A DNA stretch of 64,000 bases from Novosphingobium sp. 9U (GTDB taxonomy: Bacteria > Pseudomonadota > Alphaproteobacteria > Sphingomonadales > Sphingomonadaceae): assembly GCF_902506425.1 (NCBI RefSeq), contig NZ_LR732469.1:2284770-2348769 (forward strand), in the 5' to 3' direction. Position 1 is the stretch's first letter, and each line of letters begins with the position of its first letter. The position numbers were made by a program, and so were the translations under genes. Shown piece after piece: positions 26,376 through 36,390 of this stretch. The notes under the pieces are model-generated. The model was given only the letters and a program-made list of their open reading frames with translations, was not told the DNA's origin and made no database searches.

Positions 26376-28040
26376 TTGGGCACTATCGCGAACGGAGGTC
26401 AGGAGAGACCGGGCGGAGCGTTCGCGCCGCTGCGCGAACCGGTGTTCCGCCGGATCTGGAGCGCCAGCTTGCTCTCCAATTTCGGGCAGTTGTTCCTCGG
26501 CGTTGGCGCGGCTTGGGAGATGACGCGGCTCAGCAACTCGCCCACCATGGTGGCGCTGGTGCAGACCGCGCTCATGGTGCCGCTGATGTTCGTGACGCTG
26601 CCAGCCGGCGCGATCGCGGACATGTTCGATCGCCGCCGGATCGCGATCTCCGGTCTCACTTTCTCCGCCGTGGCCGCCGCCGTTCTGACGACGATCGCTT
26701 ATCTAGGCCTCACCACGCCCTGGTTGCTGCTGCTGTTTTGCGCGCTGATCGGCGCGGGCGTGGCGCTCTACTCGCCGTCGTGGCAGGCCTCGATCCCCGA
26801 GCAGGTCTCGCGGGAGAACCTGCCCGCCGCTGTGGCGCTGGGCACCATCAGCTACAACGTCGCACGCAGCTTCGGCCCGGCGCTGGGCGGCGTGATCGTG
26901 CTGGCGGCCGGCGCGCAAGCGGTGTTCGGGCTGACCTCCGTGCTCTACCTGCCGCTGCTGTTCTCGTTCGTGCTGTGGAAGCGGCGCCACACGCCTTCAC
27001 GCCTGCCGCCCGAGCGCATCGACCGGGCGATGATCGGCGGCGCACGCTTCGCGCTGCACTCGCCAGGGATCCGGACCGCGCTGACGCGCATCTTCGCCTT
27101 CGGTTTGTGCACGGCGACGGCCGCCGGTCTGGCGCCGCTGGTCGCCAAGGAGCTGCTGCACGGTGATGCGGCCGTCTACGGCATCCTCTTGGGCGCGCAG
27201 GGCGTAGGCGCCGTGCTGGGCGCGCTGTTCGTCTCGCAGATCAAGCAGCGCTTCACCACGGAGGCAGCGGTGCGCTTGTTCGCCGTCGCGACCGGCCTAG
27301 CGCTCGTGGTGATCGGGCTGAGCACGCACACCGTGCTCAGCTGCGCCGCGTTCTTCGTGATCGGGATGAGCAACATCCTGACGGTCGCGATCCTCAACGT
27401 GACGGTGCAGCTCTCGGCTCCCCGTTGGGTGACGGCGCGCGCTCTCTCGCTCTATTCCTCGGCCATTACCGCCGGCATCGGCATCGGCGCGTACGCCTGG
27501 GGCGAAATCGCCGGCGTGACCGGAGTGTCGCTCGCCTTTGTCGCCTCCGGCGTGGCGGTGGCGGCCACAGTGCTGCTCGGCTTCGTCCTGCCGCTGCCCA
27601 ACGAGGACAGCGACACCTCGATGGTCGAGATCGGTTATGAGCCTGAGGTCGCGCTGGCACTCACCCTGCGCTCGGGCCCGATCGTGGTCGAGGTGGAGTA
27701 CGACGTCGACCCGGACCAGGCACGCGAGTTCTACGACACGATGATGAACCTGCAGCGCGTGCGCAAGCGGCTCGGCGGGTTCGACTGGTCGCTGGCGCGC
27801 GACATCGAGAATCCGGCGCTCTGGACCGAGCGCTACCATTGCCCGACTTGGGGCGACTACTTGCGCATGCGCGATCGCTACACCGCGCCCGAGTACCAGC
27901 TTCAAGCAGATGCGGACGCGTTCAACCGGCAGCGCGGCCGCCGCGTCACCCGCCGCTTGGAACGACCGTTCGGATCGGTCCGCTGGAAGGCGGAGTCGCT
28001 CGACCCACGCCAGGAGACGGTCGGATACATCGGGCCCTGA
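26376..28040 (+). CDS. MFS transporter of the MFS_3 type with C-terminal soluble domain
   Basis: A 554-aa membrane carrier. Twelve hydrophobic segments occupy about residues 25-405, with the MFS loop motif DMFDRRRIAISGL after the second. After the last helix an acidic cytoplasmic tail of about 130 residues contains VVEVEYDVDPDQAREFYDTM and WGDYLRMRDRYT, which resembles the monooxygenase-like tail known from the enterobactin-exporter type MFS_3 family. The start at 26376 is a TTG preceded by GGGGGA. The gene faces away from the thiolase. It may export or import an organic acid or a hydrophobic intermediate; direction unknown. Confidence 0.85.
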   Translation: MGTIANGGQERPGGAFAPLREPVFRRIWSASLLSNFGQLFLGVGAAWEMTRLSNSPTMVALVQTALMVPLMFVTLPAGAIADMFDRRRIAISGLTFSAVAAAVLTTIAYLGLTTPWLLLLFCALIGAGVALYSPSWQASIPEQVSRENLPAAVALGTISYNVARSFGPALGGVIVLAAGAQAVFGLTSVLYLPLLFSFVLWKRRHTPSRLPPERIDRAMIGGARFALHSPGIRTALTRIFAFGLCTATAAGLAPLVAKELLHGDAAVYGILLGAQGVGAVLGALFVSQIKQRFTTEAAVRLFAVATGLALVVIGLSTHTVLSCAAFFVIGMSNILTVAILNVTVQLSAPRWVTARALSLYSSAITAGIGIGAYAWGEIAGVTGVSLAFVASGVAVAATVLLGFVLPLPNEDSDTSMVEIGYEPEVALALTLRSGPIVVEVEYDVDPDQAREFYDTMMNLQRVRKRLGGFDWSLARDIENPALWTERYHCPTWGDYLRMRDRYTAPEYQLQADADAFNRQRGRRVTRRLERPFGSVRWKAESLDPRQETVGYIGP

Positions 28041-28092
28041 CCCGGGCACCATCCCGGGCAGTGTTGCATCCCTGCGGCAGCGCGCGAGACTT

Positions 28093-28121
28093 TTGACAGT
28101 CGTCCAATTCTCCTCTGGATT
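28093..28121 (+). promoter_or_regulatory. Candidate promoter of the TonB-dependent receptor gene
   Basis: A perfect -35 hexamer TTGACA (28093-28098) is followed after 17 bases by TGGATT (28116-28121), a weak -10. It lies about 85 bases upstream of the receptor start at 28181, which has a GGGGAGAGAG ribosome site. The weak -10 suggests it may need an activator. Confidence 0.35.
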
Positions 28122-28180
28122 TGTCTGCGCGGCGCGCTAGAAATGCCGGCAAAGAGCAAATCGAAACAGGGGAGAGAGAC

Positions 28181-30481
28181 ATGCTGAAAGAGCAGCTTCG
28201 CGCGTCCGCGGCAATCGGAGCCATTCTGGTCGGGGCCACGATCGTAGCCAATCCGGCCTTTGCGCAGGCCGGTGCGGCCGGTGCCCCGCAGGACGCAGCG
28301 GCATCCGACAACGACGTGATCATCGTTACCGCGCAGCGCCGCGCCGAGGCGCAGGTCGACGTGCCGATCTCGATCACCACCCTCTCGTCCGACGCGCTCG
28401 ACACCGCCAACGTCCAGCAGCTGTCTGATATCGGCAAGGTGACGCCCGCCCTGCGCTTTGACTTCGCCGGCGGCTTCTTTCAGCCGACCATCCGCGGCAT
28501 CGGCACGGCGGTGGCGACCTCTGGCGGCGGCGGTAACGTCGGCATCTACATCGACGGGTTCTATTCGCCCAACCCGCTGGCGGCCGACTTCGACTTGATC
28601 AGCGTCAGCAGCATCCAGGTCCTGAAGGGCCCGCAAGGCACGCTGTTCGGCCGGAACACCACCGGCGGCGCGATCTTGGTCTCCACCCGCGAGCCCAATA
28701 CTAACGCCAACTCGTTCGAAGGCCGTGCCAGCTACGGCCGCTACAACGAGGCGCGCATCGAAGGGATCGGCAACTTCGTCATCTCCGACCGGGTCGCGCT
28801 CAGCGTCGAGGGGCAGTACCGCCGCGGCGACGGCTGGCAGCACGATATCTCGACCGATCGCGATGTCGGCAAGTACGAGAACTGGTCTGCGCGCGTCAGC
28901 CTCAAGGCCGACCTCACCGATGACGTCTCGCTGCTGCTGCGCTACAAGCACGGTCAGGTCGACGATCCCTCGCCGTTGCTGGTCTCCAGCTACGTGGACG
29001 ACCAGATCGGTGTCGGCGCTCCGTTCGGTGGCATCCCCGGCACCTTCACCACGCGCAAGAACGAGATCGCATCGGGATCGCAGCCGGAGTTCTTCCGCTC
29101 GAACTCGGACGTATTGCAGGCGACGTTGACCGCGGATCTGGGTTTCGCGAACCTCACCTCGTACTCGCAATACCGCAACGAGAAGGTAAATTCGTCGCTT
29201 GAGCTCGACTACTCGGGCGCGGATATTTTCCAGCTCGGACTGCCCAACAATAACGAGACCTGGAGCCAGGAACTCCTCCTGACGTCCAAGAGCGGCCCCA
29301 AGCTGCAGTGGACCGCCGGCTTGTTCTATTTCGAGAACACCGACCAGTACATTACGGGAATCGACACCGGCGGCGCTGCCAATCGCATTCGCCTAGGCGG
29401 CTCCAGCACCACCGTACGCAGCTATGCCGCTTTCGCGGACGCCACTTACGAGATCACGCCCAAGCTCTTCCTCACCGGCGGCTTGCGCTACGCCTACGAC
29501 AAGGTGGACGACGCCTACTACAACACCCGGTTCCTCAATCCGGCACCGATCACGTTGCCGAACGGGACTACGTGCTCGGCCACTGGCGGACGCGTCTACC
29601 TCAAGGATTGCGACCCGGGTGCGATCAAGTTCGCTGATAGCGGCCGCCTGACGCCGCGCGCGGTGATCCGCTTCAAGCCCGACGATCGCTCGAGCATCTA
29701 CGCCTCGTTCACGCGCGGCTACAAGGCGGCGGTCGTGGACGTCGGCGGCTCTTGCCAGAACGCGCCCTATGTCTGCAGCCGGGTAAGTCCCGAAAAGGTC
29801 AATGCCTACGAACTGGGCTTCAAGTACGAAAAGCCTGGTTTCTCGCTGGAGGGCGCGGGCTTCTATTATGACTACAGCGACCTGCAGGTCTCGATCTACG
29901 AGGCCGGCACGGCGCGGATCGTCAACGCCGCCCAGTCGGAGATCTACGGCCTGGAAGGCGCCGCGCACGTGCGGCCGGTGCAGGGTCTCGATCTGTCTGC
30001 CGGCGCGTCCTGGGTGCACGCACGCTACAAGGACTTCAACAATGCACCGATCTACACGCCGTGCGCCTCGCTGGGCGCTGTTGCTGCCGCAGGATGCGCT
30101 GCCAACGGAGTGACGTTCCTGGTGCTCGGTCAGAACCTCGACAACGTGACCATGCAGCGCACGCCCGAGTTCACCGGCTACATCGGTGCGCGTTACGCCA
30201 CGCCACTGGCGAGCGGCGAACTCGCGCTGTCCGGCAACCTGTCCTACTCGTCGAGCTTCTTCTTCGGACCCTCGGGCATCCAGTTTAAGCAGGGCGGCTA
30301 CGAGACTCTGTCGCTGCGCGCGCAGTGGACCGCTCCCGACGATCGCTGGTACCTGGCGGCCTATGGCGACAACGTGACCAACAGCCGTTACCTGACGCAG
30401 GTGCAGTACTCCAACTTCGGCATTGGCGCGAACTGGAGCAAGCCGACGACCTTCGGTGGCGAAGTCGGCTTCAAGTTCTGA
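28181..30481 (+). CDS. TonB-dependent outer-membrane receptor
   Basis: A 766-aa receptor for energised uptake across the outer membrane. A signal peptide ends at NPAFAQA. The plug begins after DVIIVTAQRRAEAQ, a TonB-box-like stretch, and contains the family signature KGPQGTLFGRNTTGGAI. The barrel ends with EVGFKF, whose terminal phenylalanine is the usual assembly signal. The ATG at 28181 is set by a strong ribosome site and a full signal peptide. Genes of this type in sphingomonads often import hydrophobic or aromatic substrates. It sits between the MFS carrier and a DHDPR-like dehydrogenase in a region of CoA-ester catabolism, so it may bring in the substrate of those genes. Confidence 0.93.
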   Translation: MLKEQLRASAAIGAILVGATIVANPAFAQAGAAGAPQDAAASDNDVIIVTAQRRAEAQVDVPISITTLSSDALDTANVQQLSDIGKVTPALRFDFAGGFFQPTIRGIGTAVATSGGGGNVGIYIDGFYSPNPLAADFDLISVSSIQVLKGPQGTLFGRNTTGGAILVSTREPNTNANSFEGRASYGRYNEARIEGIGNFVISDRVALSVEGQYRRGDGWQHDISTDRDVGKYENWSARVSLKADLTDDVSLLLRYKHGQVDDPSPLLVSSYVDDQIGVGAPFGGIPGTFTTRKNEIASGSQPEFFRSNSDVLQATLTADLGFANLTSYSQYRNEKVNSSLELDYSGADIFQLGLPNNNETWSQELLLTSKSGPKLQWTAGLFYFENTDQYITGIDTGGAANRIRLGGSSTTVRSYAAFADATYEITPKLFLTGGLRYAYDKVDDAYYNTRFLNPAPITLPNGTTCSATGGRVYLKDCDPGAIKFADSGRLTPRAVIRFKPDDRSSIYASFTRGYKAAVVDVGGSCQNAPYVCSRVSPEKVNAYELGFKYEKPGFSLEGAGFYYDYSDLQVSIYEAGTARIVNAAQSEIYGLEGAAHVRPVQGLDLSAGASWVHARYKDFNNAPIYTPCASLGAVAAAGCAANGVTFLVLGQNLDNVTMQRTPEFTGYIGARYATPLASGELALSGNLSYSSSFFFGPSGIQFKQGGYETLSLRAQWTAPDDRWYLAAYGDNVTNSRYLTQVQYSNFGIGANWSKPTTFGGEVGFKF

Positions 30482-30613
30482 TGGGAGACCGGTGTTCCCA
30501 GACGGGTATTGTCTGGGAGCGCGGGACTAGCAAGAATGACACGCGACGCCGGGGAGGGAATGTCCTTTCCGGCGTTTCGCACGTGGCCATAGAGCCGACG
30601 AGGAGAGCCTGAC

Positions 30614-31660
30614 ATGACCGAACGCCGCAAGTACCGCGTGATCCAGTGGGCGACCGGAAACGTCGGCAGCCGCGCGTTGCGCAGCGTGATCGAGCATCCT
30701 GAGATGGAGCTCGTCGGCCTGTGGGTCAGTTCCGAGGGCAAGGTCGGCAAGGACGCCGGCGAACTGGCAGGCCTCGGTAGCGAGACCGGGGTCAAGGCCA
30801 CCAACTCGGCGGCAGACCTGATCGCGCTCGATGCGGACTGCGTGCTCTACATGCGCCAGGGCACCGACTGGGACGAGCTGGTGTCGATCCTGGCGTCGGG
30901 CAAGAACGTCGTGACCACGCGTGGCGACTTCCACCATCCCGGGACGATCGAGCCGGCCAATCGCAAGCGTATCGAAGACGCCTGCCAGCAGGGCGGAACC
31001 TCGATCTACAGCACCGGCTCGAGCCCTGGCTTCGTTACCGAGGCGCTGACCATTCCGCTGCTGTCGCTCGCGCGCCGGCATGACCTCATCACCATCGACG
31101 AGTACGCCGACGTCTCGAGTCGCGACTCGCCCGAAATGCTGTTCCAGATCATGGGTTTCGGCGAACCCGTCGGCCCTTACGACCAACGCCGGGCCGAGCA
31201 CCTGAAGGGCGACTTCGGCAGCTCGCTCTCGCAGATCGGCGAAGCCATCGGCCTGCCGATCGACGAGATCGAGGCGTTCGGCGAACTCTCCGGCACCAAG
31301 GAGACGCTCCACATCGCCGCCGGTACGGTCGAGGCGGGCACGGTGGGCGCAATGCGGACGACGATCACCTGCAAGCACCAGGGTCGCTCGGTGCTTCGCT
31401 TCCGCGCCAACTGGTACGTCACCACCGATATTCAGGACGAAGGCTGGAACCTGCGCGATTCGGGCTGGCGCATCCAGACCGAAGGCGACACGCCGGTGCT
31501 GGTCGACATTCACTTCCCGGTGCCCGAGGAGGACTATGCCGCGTTCACACCGGGTCTGACCGCGCACCGCCCGGTCAATGCCATCGCCGCAGTGTGCGCA
31601 GCGGAGCCGGGCATCCGGACCACGGTGGACCTGCCGCAGATCGTGCCGGTATTTGCTTGA
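30614..31660 (+). CDS. DHDPR-like NAD(P)-dependent oxidoreductase
   Basis: A 348-aa Rossmann-fold protein that begins YRVIQWATGNVGSRALRS, with the glycine-rich motif of dihydrodipicolinate-reductase-like dehydrogenases (compare 2,4-diaminopentanoate dehydrogenase). A second region, SIYSTGSSPGFVTEALTIPL, is typical of this branch. The C-terminal domain contains DVSSRDSPEMLFQIMGFG. It lacks the lysine-pathway context of true DapB. A GAGGAGAG site precedes the ATG. It follows the TonB receptor gene on the same strand and is convergent with the RND efflux operon. Related genes recur in sphingomonad and actinobacterial clusters for steroid or terpenoid breakdown; the substrate here is unknown. Confidence 0.8.
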   Translation: MTERRKYRVIQWATGNVGSRALRSVIEHPEMELVGLWVSSEGKVGKDAGELAGLGSETGVKATNSAADLIALDADCVLYMRQGTDWDELVSILASGKNVVTTRGDFHHPGTIEPANRKRIEDACQQGGTSIYSTGSSPGFVTEALTIPLLSLARRHDLITIDEYADVSSRDSPEMLFQIMGFGEPVGPYDQRRAEHLKGDFGSSLSQIGEAIGLPIDEIEAFGELSGTKETLHIAAGTVEAGTVGAMRTTITCKHQGRSVLRFRANWYVTTDIQDEGWNLRDSGWRIQTEGDTPVLVDIHFPVPEEDYAAFTPGLTAHRPVNAIAAVCAAEPGIRTTVDLPQIVPVFA

Positions 31661-31665
31661 GCCCT

Positions 31666-31693
31666 AACCCTCTCCCCTTGAGGGGAGGGGGTT
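31666..31693. terminator. Hairpin between convergent genes (terminator-like)
   Basis: AACCCTCTCCCC and GGGGAGGGGGTT form 12-bp arms with one mismatch around TTGA. It lies 5 bases after one stop and 5 bases before the other of two converging genes, so it probably limits read-through in both directions. There is no long T-run. Confidence 0.5.
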
Positions 31694-31698
31694 CTGCA

Positions 31699-33168
31699 TT
31701 ACCGCCGGGACGGCAGCGCTGCAGTCGCCGTCGCGGCATCGCCGCCGAGCACGCGGTAGAGCGTCACGCGATTGCTCGCCTGCGCCAGACGAGTGGCAAT
31801 CTCCGACTGCTGTGCCCCATACAGGCTGCGCTGCGCGTCGAGGCTGGCGAGGAAGCTGTCGACACCGAAACGATAGCGCGCCTCGGTCAGCTTGGCGGTG
31901 TCCGCGGCAGCGGCGGTGTTGGCGGAGGCGGCGCGCAGCCGCTCGGCCAGGGTGCCCTGGTCGGCCAGGGCGTCGGAGACTTCGCGGAAGGCCACCTGGA
32001 TGGCGCGTTCGTAGCTGGCAACGGCAGCGTCGCGCTGAGCGCGGCTGACCTCGACATTGGCGACACGGCCGCCTGCGTTGAACAGCGAGTACGAGGCGTC
32101 GGCGCCTGCCGACCAGCTGAACGCACCGCCGCTGAACAGAGAGGAAAGCGCAGAGCTCGCCACGCCGAGCAGGCCCGTCAGGGAGATGGACGGGAATAGC
32201 TGCGCACGCGCGACGCCGATGTCGGCATTGGCCGCGCGCAGCTGGTACTCGGCCTCAACCACGTCGGGACGGCGCAGAAGCACTTGCGAGCTGGTGCCGG
32301 CGGGCAGGGTGGCGAGCGTATTGTTCACTTGCGCGATGCCGGCGGGGAGCAGCGCCTGGTCGAACTCGGCTCCAATCAAGAGGCGGATGATATTGGCGTC
32401 CTGCGCCAGCGCCGTCCTCTGCTGGGCAAGGTCGCCGCGCGCGGTTTCCAGCACTTGTTCGGCCTGGCGCAAGTCGGTGCGCGGGGCGACGCCGCCGTTC
32501 AGGCGCAGGCTGGTCAGCTCGACGCTGCGCTGGGCATTGGCCGCGGTCGCCTCGGCCAGCCTGAGCAAGTCCACGTCCGAGCCATACGTCGCCCAGGCTT
32601 GCGCCAGGTCGGCGATCAGCCCCAGCCGCACGGTGCGTGCGGTCGCCTCGGTCGCGAGCGCCGTGTTCCGCTGGGACTCCGTGGCATTCGCGTAGCGGCC
32701 GAAGAAGTCGAGTTCGAAGCTGGAGACGCCGCCTTGTAGGCCATAGGACCAGCCGCTGCCCGAGCTTCGGGTGGTTCCCGTGCCCGAGCCCGTACCCGAC
32801 CCAGTGTTGCCTGTAGTCGAACTCCCCCGGTTGGCGTAAGTGGCCGAGGCGCTGACGCCGATCGCCGGGAACTGATCGGATCGGACGACCCGCACTTGCG
32901 CGCGTGCCGCCGCAAGGTTGGCCGCGGCGACGCGCAGGTCGCGGTTGTTCTCCAGCGCCTGCGCGATCAGCTGCTGCAAGCGCGGATCGCGGAAGACCTC
33001 GGTGTAGGAGACCACCGGCAGGTTCGCCTCGCTCTGCAAAAGGTAGGCGTCCCCAGCAGGCCAGGTCTGCGGCACCGGCGGCGTGGGGGCGACGTACTTG
33101 GGCGCGAGCGAGCAGGCACCCAGCGCCAGGGCCGAAACCAGCGAGAGGGTCAGACGCACGCGGGTCAT
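31699..33168 (-). CDS. RND efflux outer-membrane factor, NodT/OprM family lipoprotein
   Basis: A 489-aa outer-membrane channel of a tripartite drug or solvent efflux pump. It carries a lipoprotein signal peptide, ALALGACSLAPKY, with the lipobox cysteine near residue 19. Two repeats of the TolC-type coiled-coil domain follow. Conserved stretches include LRVAAANLAAARAQVR in the first half and VEVSRAQRDAAVASYERAIQ in the second. Its start overlaps the permease stop by four bases, so membrane-fusion protein, permease and channel are translated as one operon in that order. Substrates cannot be read from the sequence. Confidence 0.93.
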   Translation of the reverse strand: MTRVRLTLSLVSALALGACSLAPKYVAPTPPVPQTWPAGDAYLLQSEANLPVVSYTEVFRDPRLQQLIAQALENNRDLRVAAANLAAARAQVRVVRSDQFPAIGVSASATYANRGSSTTGNTGSGTGSGTGTTRSSGSGWSYGLQGGVSSFELDFFGRYANATESQRNTALATEATARTVRLGLIADLAQAWATYGSDVDLLRLAEATAANAQRSVELTSLRLNGGVAPRTDLRQAEQVLETARGDLAQQRTALAQDANIIRLLIGAEFDQALLPAGIAQVNNTLATLPAGTSSQVLLRRPDVVEAEYQLRAANADIGVARAQLFPSISLTGLLGVASSALSSLFSGGAFSWSAGADASYSLFNAGGRVANVEVSRAQRDAAVASYERAIQVAFREVSDALADQGTLAERLRAASANTAAAADTAKLTEARYRFGVDSFLASLDAQRSLYGAQQSEIATRLAQASNRVTLYRVLGGDAATATAALPSRR

Positions 33169-36100
33169 GCCGGTTCTCCATCGCTCTCGCGCGGTTCCTC
33201 GTCGCGACGGCTGCGATAAGGCGCGATCCGTGCTCGCGCTGCGCGCAGCCCGTCACGCACGCCACGGCGGACGAGTACGAAGAACAGCGGGATGTAGAAG
33301 ATCGCCAGGATCGTCGCGGTGAGCATGCCGCCGACCACTGCCGTACCGATCGCGACACGGCTGTTGGCGCCTGCGCCGGTCGCCAGGGCGAGCGGGAGCA
33401 CGCCGAAGATGAACGCGAAGCTGGTCATCAGGATCGGGCGCAAGCGGATTCGGGCGGCTTCGATGGCGGCATCGATCACGCGCTTGCCCTGCTTCTCGGC
33501 TTGCTCGGCGAACTCGATCATCAGGATCGCGTTTTTGGCGGCGAGGCCCATCGTGGTCAGCAAGCCGATCTGCAAGTAGACGTCGTTCTCCAGCCCACGC
33601 AGCGTCACCGCAAAGATCGCGCCGACGAGGCCGAGCGGGATGACGAGCAGCACCGCGACCGGAATGGACCAGCTCTCGTACAGCGCGGCCAGGCACAGGA
33701 ACACGACCAGCAGCGACAGGCCGTAGAGCAGCGGCCCTTGGCCTGAGCTCAGCCGCTCCTGATACGACTGGCCCGCCCAGGCGACGGTAGTGCCGGGGAT
33801 CTTGCCCGCCAGTTCCTCCATGATGTCCATCGCCGTGCCCGAGCTGACGCCCGGCGCTGCCTGGCCGCTGAACTCGTACGAGGGAATGCCGTTGAAGCGC
33901 GAGGTCGTGCTCGGCACCGTGGACCAGCCGGTCTGCGCAAAGGCCGAGAAGGGCGACATCGCGCCGCTGCTGGACCGCACGTACCACTGGCCCAAGTCCT
34001 CGGGCCGGCTGCGATAGGGCGCGTCGCCCTGGACGTAGACGCGCTTGACGCGCCCTTTGTCGATGAAGTCGTTGACGTATGTGCCACCCCAGGCCGTGGC
34101 CAGGGTGTCGTTGACGTTGCCAGGCGTGAGACCGAAGGCGGTCGCGCGCTGCTGATCGACGTTGACCGACAGGGTGGAGACATCGGGCAAGTCGCTCAGG
34201 CGCACGCCGGTCAGGCGCTGGTCGGCGTTGGCGGCGGCGAGCAGCTGGTCACGCGCCTCGATGAACTTCTCGCGGCTCATGCCGCTGGCGTTCTGCAGCT
34301 CCATGGTGAAGCCCGAGGAGGTGCCCAGGCCGCGCACCGCGCCGGGCACCAGCGCGAAGACCTGCGCGTCGCGCAGCACCGACAGCGAGCGCGAGGCGCG
34401 CTGGACGATGCTGTCGGCATTGTTCTCCTTGCCCGGACGGTCGGCCCAGTCCTTCAGCTTGACGAAGCCGTTGCCCGTGTTCTGCCCGGCGGCACCCTGG
34501 CCGCCGCCCGAAACGGTGAACATACTGGAGATGTTGCTCTTTTCCTGCGTTAGGAAGTAGCGTTCCACCGCCTGCTGCACCTTCTGCGTGCGGCCGAGCA
34601 CGGTACCGGCGGGCAGGCGGTACTGGACGATCACCGTGCCTTGGTCCTCGGTCGGCAGGAAGCCGCTGGGAAGGCGCAGGAATAGCAGCGCCATGATCGC
34701 GACCACGACTGCGTAGATCACCAGGAACAGCCACTTGCGATCGACCACGCGGGCCACCGTGTCGGCATAGCGCCCGCTCAGGCGATCGAACCGCTCGTTG
34801 AAGCCGTGGCTGAAGCGCACCAGACGATCGCCGACAGCAGGGAAGCGACGACGCAGCAGGCCGGGCTTGGGCTCCTCGCTCTTGGGCTTGAGCAGCGTCG
34901 CGGTCAGCGCCGGGCTAAGGATCAGCGCCACCAGCACCGAGAGCACCATGGCGGTGATCACGGTCAGCGAGAACTGGCGGTAGATGACGCCGGTCGACCC
35001 ACCGAAGAACGCCATCGGCAGGAACACCGCGGAGAGCACCAGCGCAATGGCGACCAGCGCGACGGTGAGTTCGTCCATGGACTTGATCGTCGCCTCGCGC
35101 GGGCTCATGCCGGGGTTCTCCTCCAGCAGTCGCTCCACGTTCTCGACCACGACGATGGCATCGTCCACCAGCAGGCCGATGGCCAGCACCAGGCCGAACA
35201 GGGTCAGCGTGTTGATCGAGAAGCCGACGACGTAGAACACGGCGAAGGTGCCGAGCAGCACGACCGGAACCGCGATCGTTGGGATCAGCGTGGCGCGCCA
35301 GCTTTGCAGGAAGACGAACATCACGACCACGACCAGCGCGATCGCCTCGAGCAGCGCTTTTTCGACTTCCTCGACCGAGAGCTTGATGAAGTCGGTGGTG
35401 TCGCTGCCGTAGACGTATTCCAGCCCCTCCGGCATGTCGCGGGTGAGGTCCTTCATCTGCGCCTTGACTGCCTCGGCCGTGCGCAGCGCGTCGGCACCGG
35501 GGGACAGCGAGATCGAGATACCGGCACCGGGATGGCCGTTGACGCGGCTCACCACCGAATAGCTCTCCGCGCCGATCTCGACCCGGGCGACATCGCCGAC
35601 GGTCACGGTGGAGCCGTCGGTCTGGGTCTTGATGACGATCGCGCGGAACTGCTCGGGTGTCTGCAGGCGGGACTGCGCCGTCACGGTGGCGTTGAGCATC
35701 TGCTCATCGGGCGAGGGCACGCCGCCCACTTCGCCCGCCGCCACTTCCGTGTTCTGCGCGCGAATGGCCGTGACCACGTCGTTGGGCATCAGTGCTACCG
35801 CCGCCAGCTTGCGCGGGTCGAGCCAGATGCGCATTGCGTGCGGCGCGCCGAACACGTTCACTTCGCCGACGCCGTCGACGCGCGATAGCGGGTCCTGGAT
35901 GTTCGAAGCCAGGTAGTCCGAGACGTCCTGGTTCGAGCGGGTGTCGGTCGCATCGTAGACCGCCACCAGCATCAGCTGGTCGGGGTTCGACTTGGTGACA
36001 CGCACGCCCTGCGTCTGCACCTGCTGCGGCAGGCGGGCGAGCGCGCTCTGGATCTGGTTCTGGACCTGGACCTGTGCGATATCCGGGTCAGTGCCCTTGG

Positions 36101-36383
36101 CGAATGTCGCGCTGATGGTCGCGCGGCCACGGTTCGAGGACTGCGAACTGAAGTACAGTAGCCCGTCGATGCCGGTCAGCTGCTGTTCCAGCACCTGGGT
36201 GACGCTGTTCTCGATCGCCTGGGCTTGCGCGCCGGGGTATGTGGCAGAAATGTTGACCTGAACCGGCGCGATGTCTGGATATTCCTGGTTCGGCAGCATC
36301 GTCAGCGCGCCGGCGCCGGCGAGCATGACGATGATCGCGAGAACCCAGGCGAAGATCGGCCGATCGATGAAAATGCGTGACAT
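33165..36383 (-). CDS. RND multidrug efflux permease, HAE1/AcrB family
   Basis: A 1072-aa inner-membrane proton-driven pump. The start at 36383 gives the usual MSRIFIDRPIFAWVLAIIVM, the first transmembrane helix. Twelve membrane segments and two large periplasmic loops are evident. The proton-relay aspartate pair lies in GLLVDDAIVVVENVERLLEE in helix 4. The C-terminal half contains LTTMGLAAKNAILMIEFAEQ. The length is typical of AcrB/MexB. It is coupled by a 4-base overlap to the outer-membrane factor and starts 8 bases after the membrane-fusion protein stop. A dedicated regulator is not adjacent. Confidence 0.95.
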   Translation of the reverse strand: MSRIFIDRPIFAWVLAIIVMLAGAGALTMLPNQEYPDIAPVQVNISATYPGAQAQAIENSVTQVLEQQLTGIDGLLYFSSQSSNRGRATISATFAKGTDPDIAQVQVQNQIQSALARLPQQVQTQGVRVTKSNPDQLMLVAVYDATDTRSNQDVSDYLASNIQDPLSRVDGVGEVNVFGAPHAMRIWLDPRKLAAVALMPNDVVTAIRAQNTEVAAGEVGGVPSPDEQMLNATVTAQSRLQTPEQFRAIVIKTQTDGSTVTVGDVARVEIGAESYSVVSRVNGHPGAGISISLSPGADALRTAEAVKAQMKDLTRDMPEGLEYVYGSDTTDFIKLSVEEVEKALLEAIALVVVVMFVFLQSWRATLIPTIAVPVVLLGTFAVFYVVGFSINTLTLFGLVLAIGLLVDDAIVVVENVERLLEENPGMSPREATIKSMDELTVALVAIALVLSAVFLPMAFFGGSTGVIYRQFSLTVITAMVLSVLVALILSPALTATLLKPKSEEPKPGLLRRRFPAVGDRLVRFSHGFNERFDRLSGRYADTVARVVDRKWLFLVIYAVVVAIMALLFLRLPSGFLPTEDQGTVIVQYRLPAGTVLGRTQKVQQAVERYFLTQEKSNISSMFTVSGGGQGAAGQNTGNGFVKLKDWADRPGKENNADSIVQRASRSLSVLRDAQVFALVPGAVRGLGTSSGFTMELQNASGMSREKFIEARDQLLAAANADQRLTGVRLSDLPDVSTLSVNVDQQRATAFGLTPGNVNDTLATAWGGTYVNDFIDKGRVKRVYVQGDAPYRSRPEDLGQWYVRSSSGAMSPFSAFAQTGWSTVPSTTSRFNGIPSYEFSGQAAPGVSSGTAMDIMEELAGKIPGTTVAWAGQSYQERLSSGQGPLLYGLSLLVVFLCLAALYESWSIPVAVLLVIPLGLVGAIFAVTLRGLENDVYLQIGLLTTMGLAAKNAILMIEFAEQAEKQGKRVIDAAIEAARIRLRPILMTSFAFIFGVLPLALATGAGANSRVAIGTAVVGGMLTATILAIFYIPLFFVLVRRGVRDGLRAARARIAPYRSRRDEEPRESDGEPA

Positions 36384-36390
36384 CGGGCGA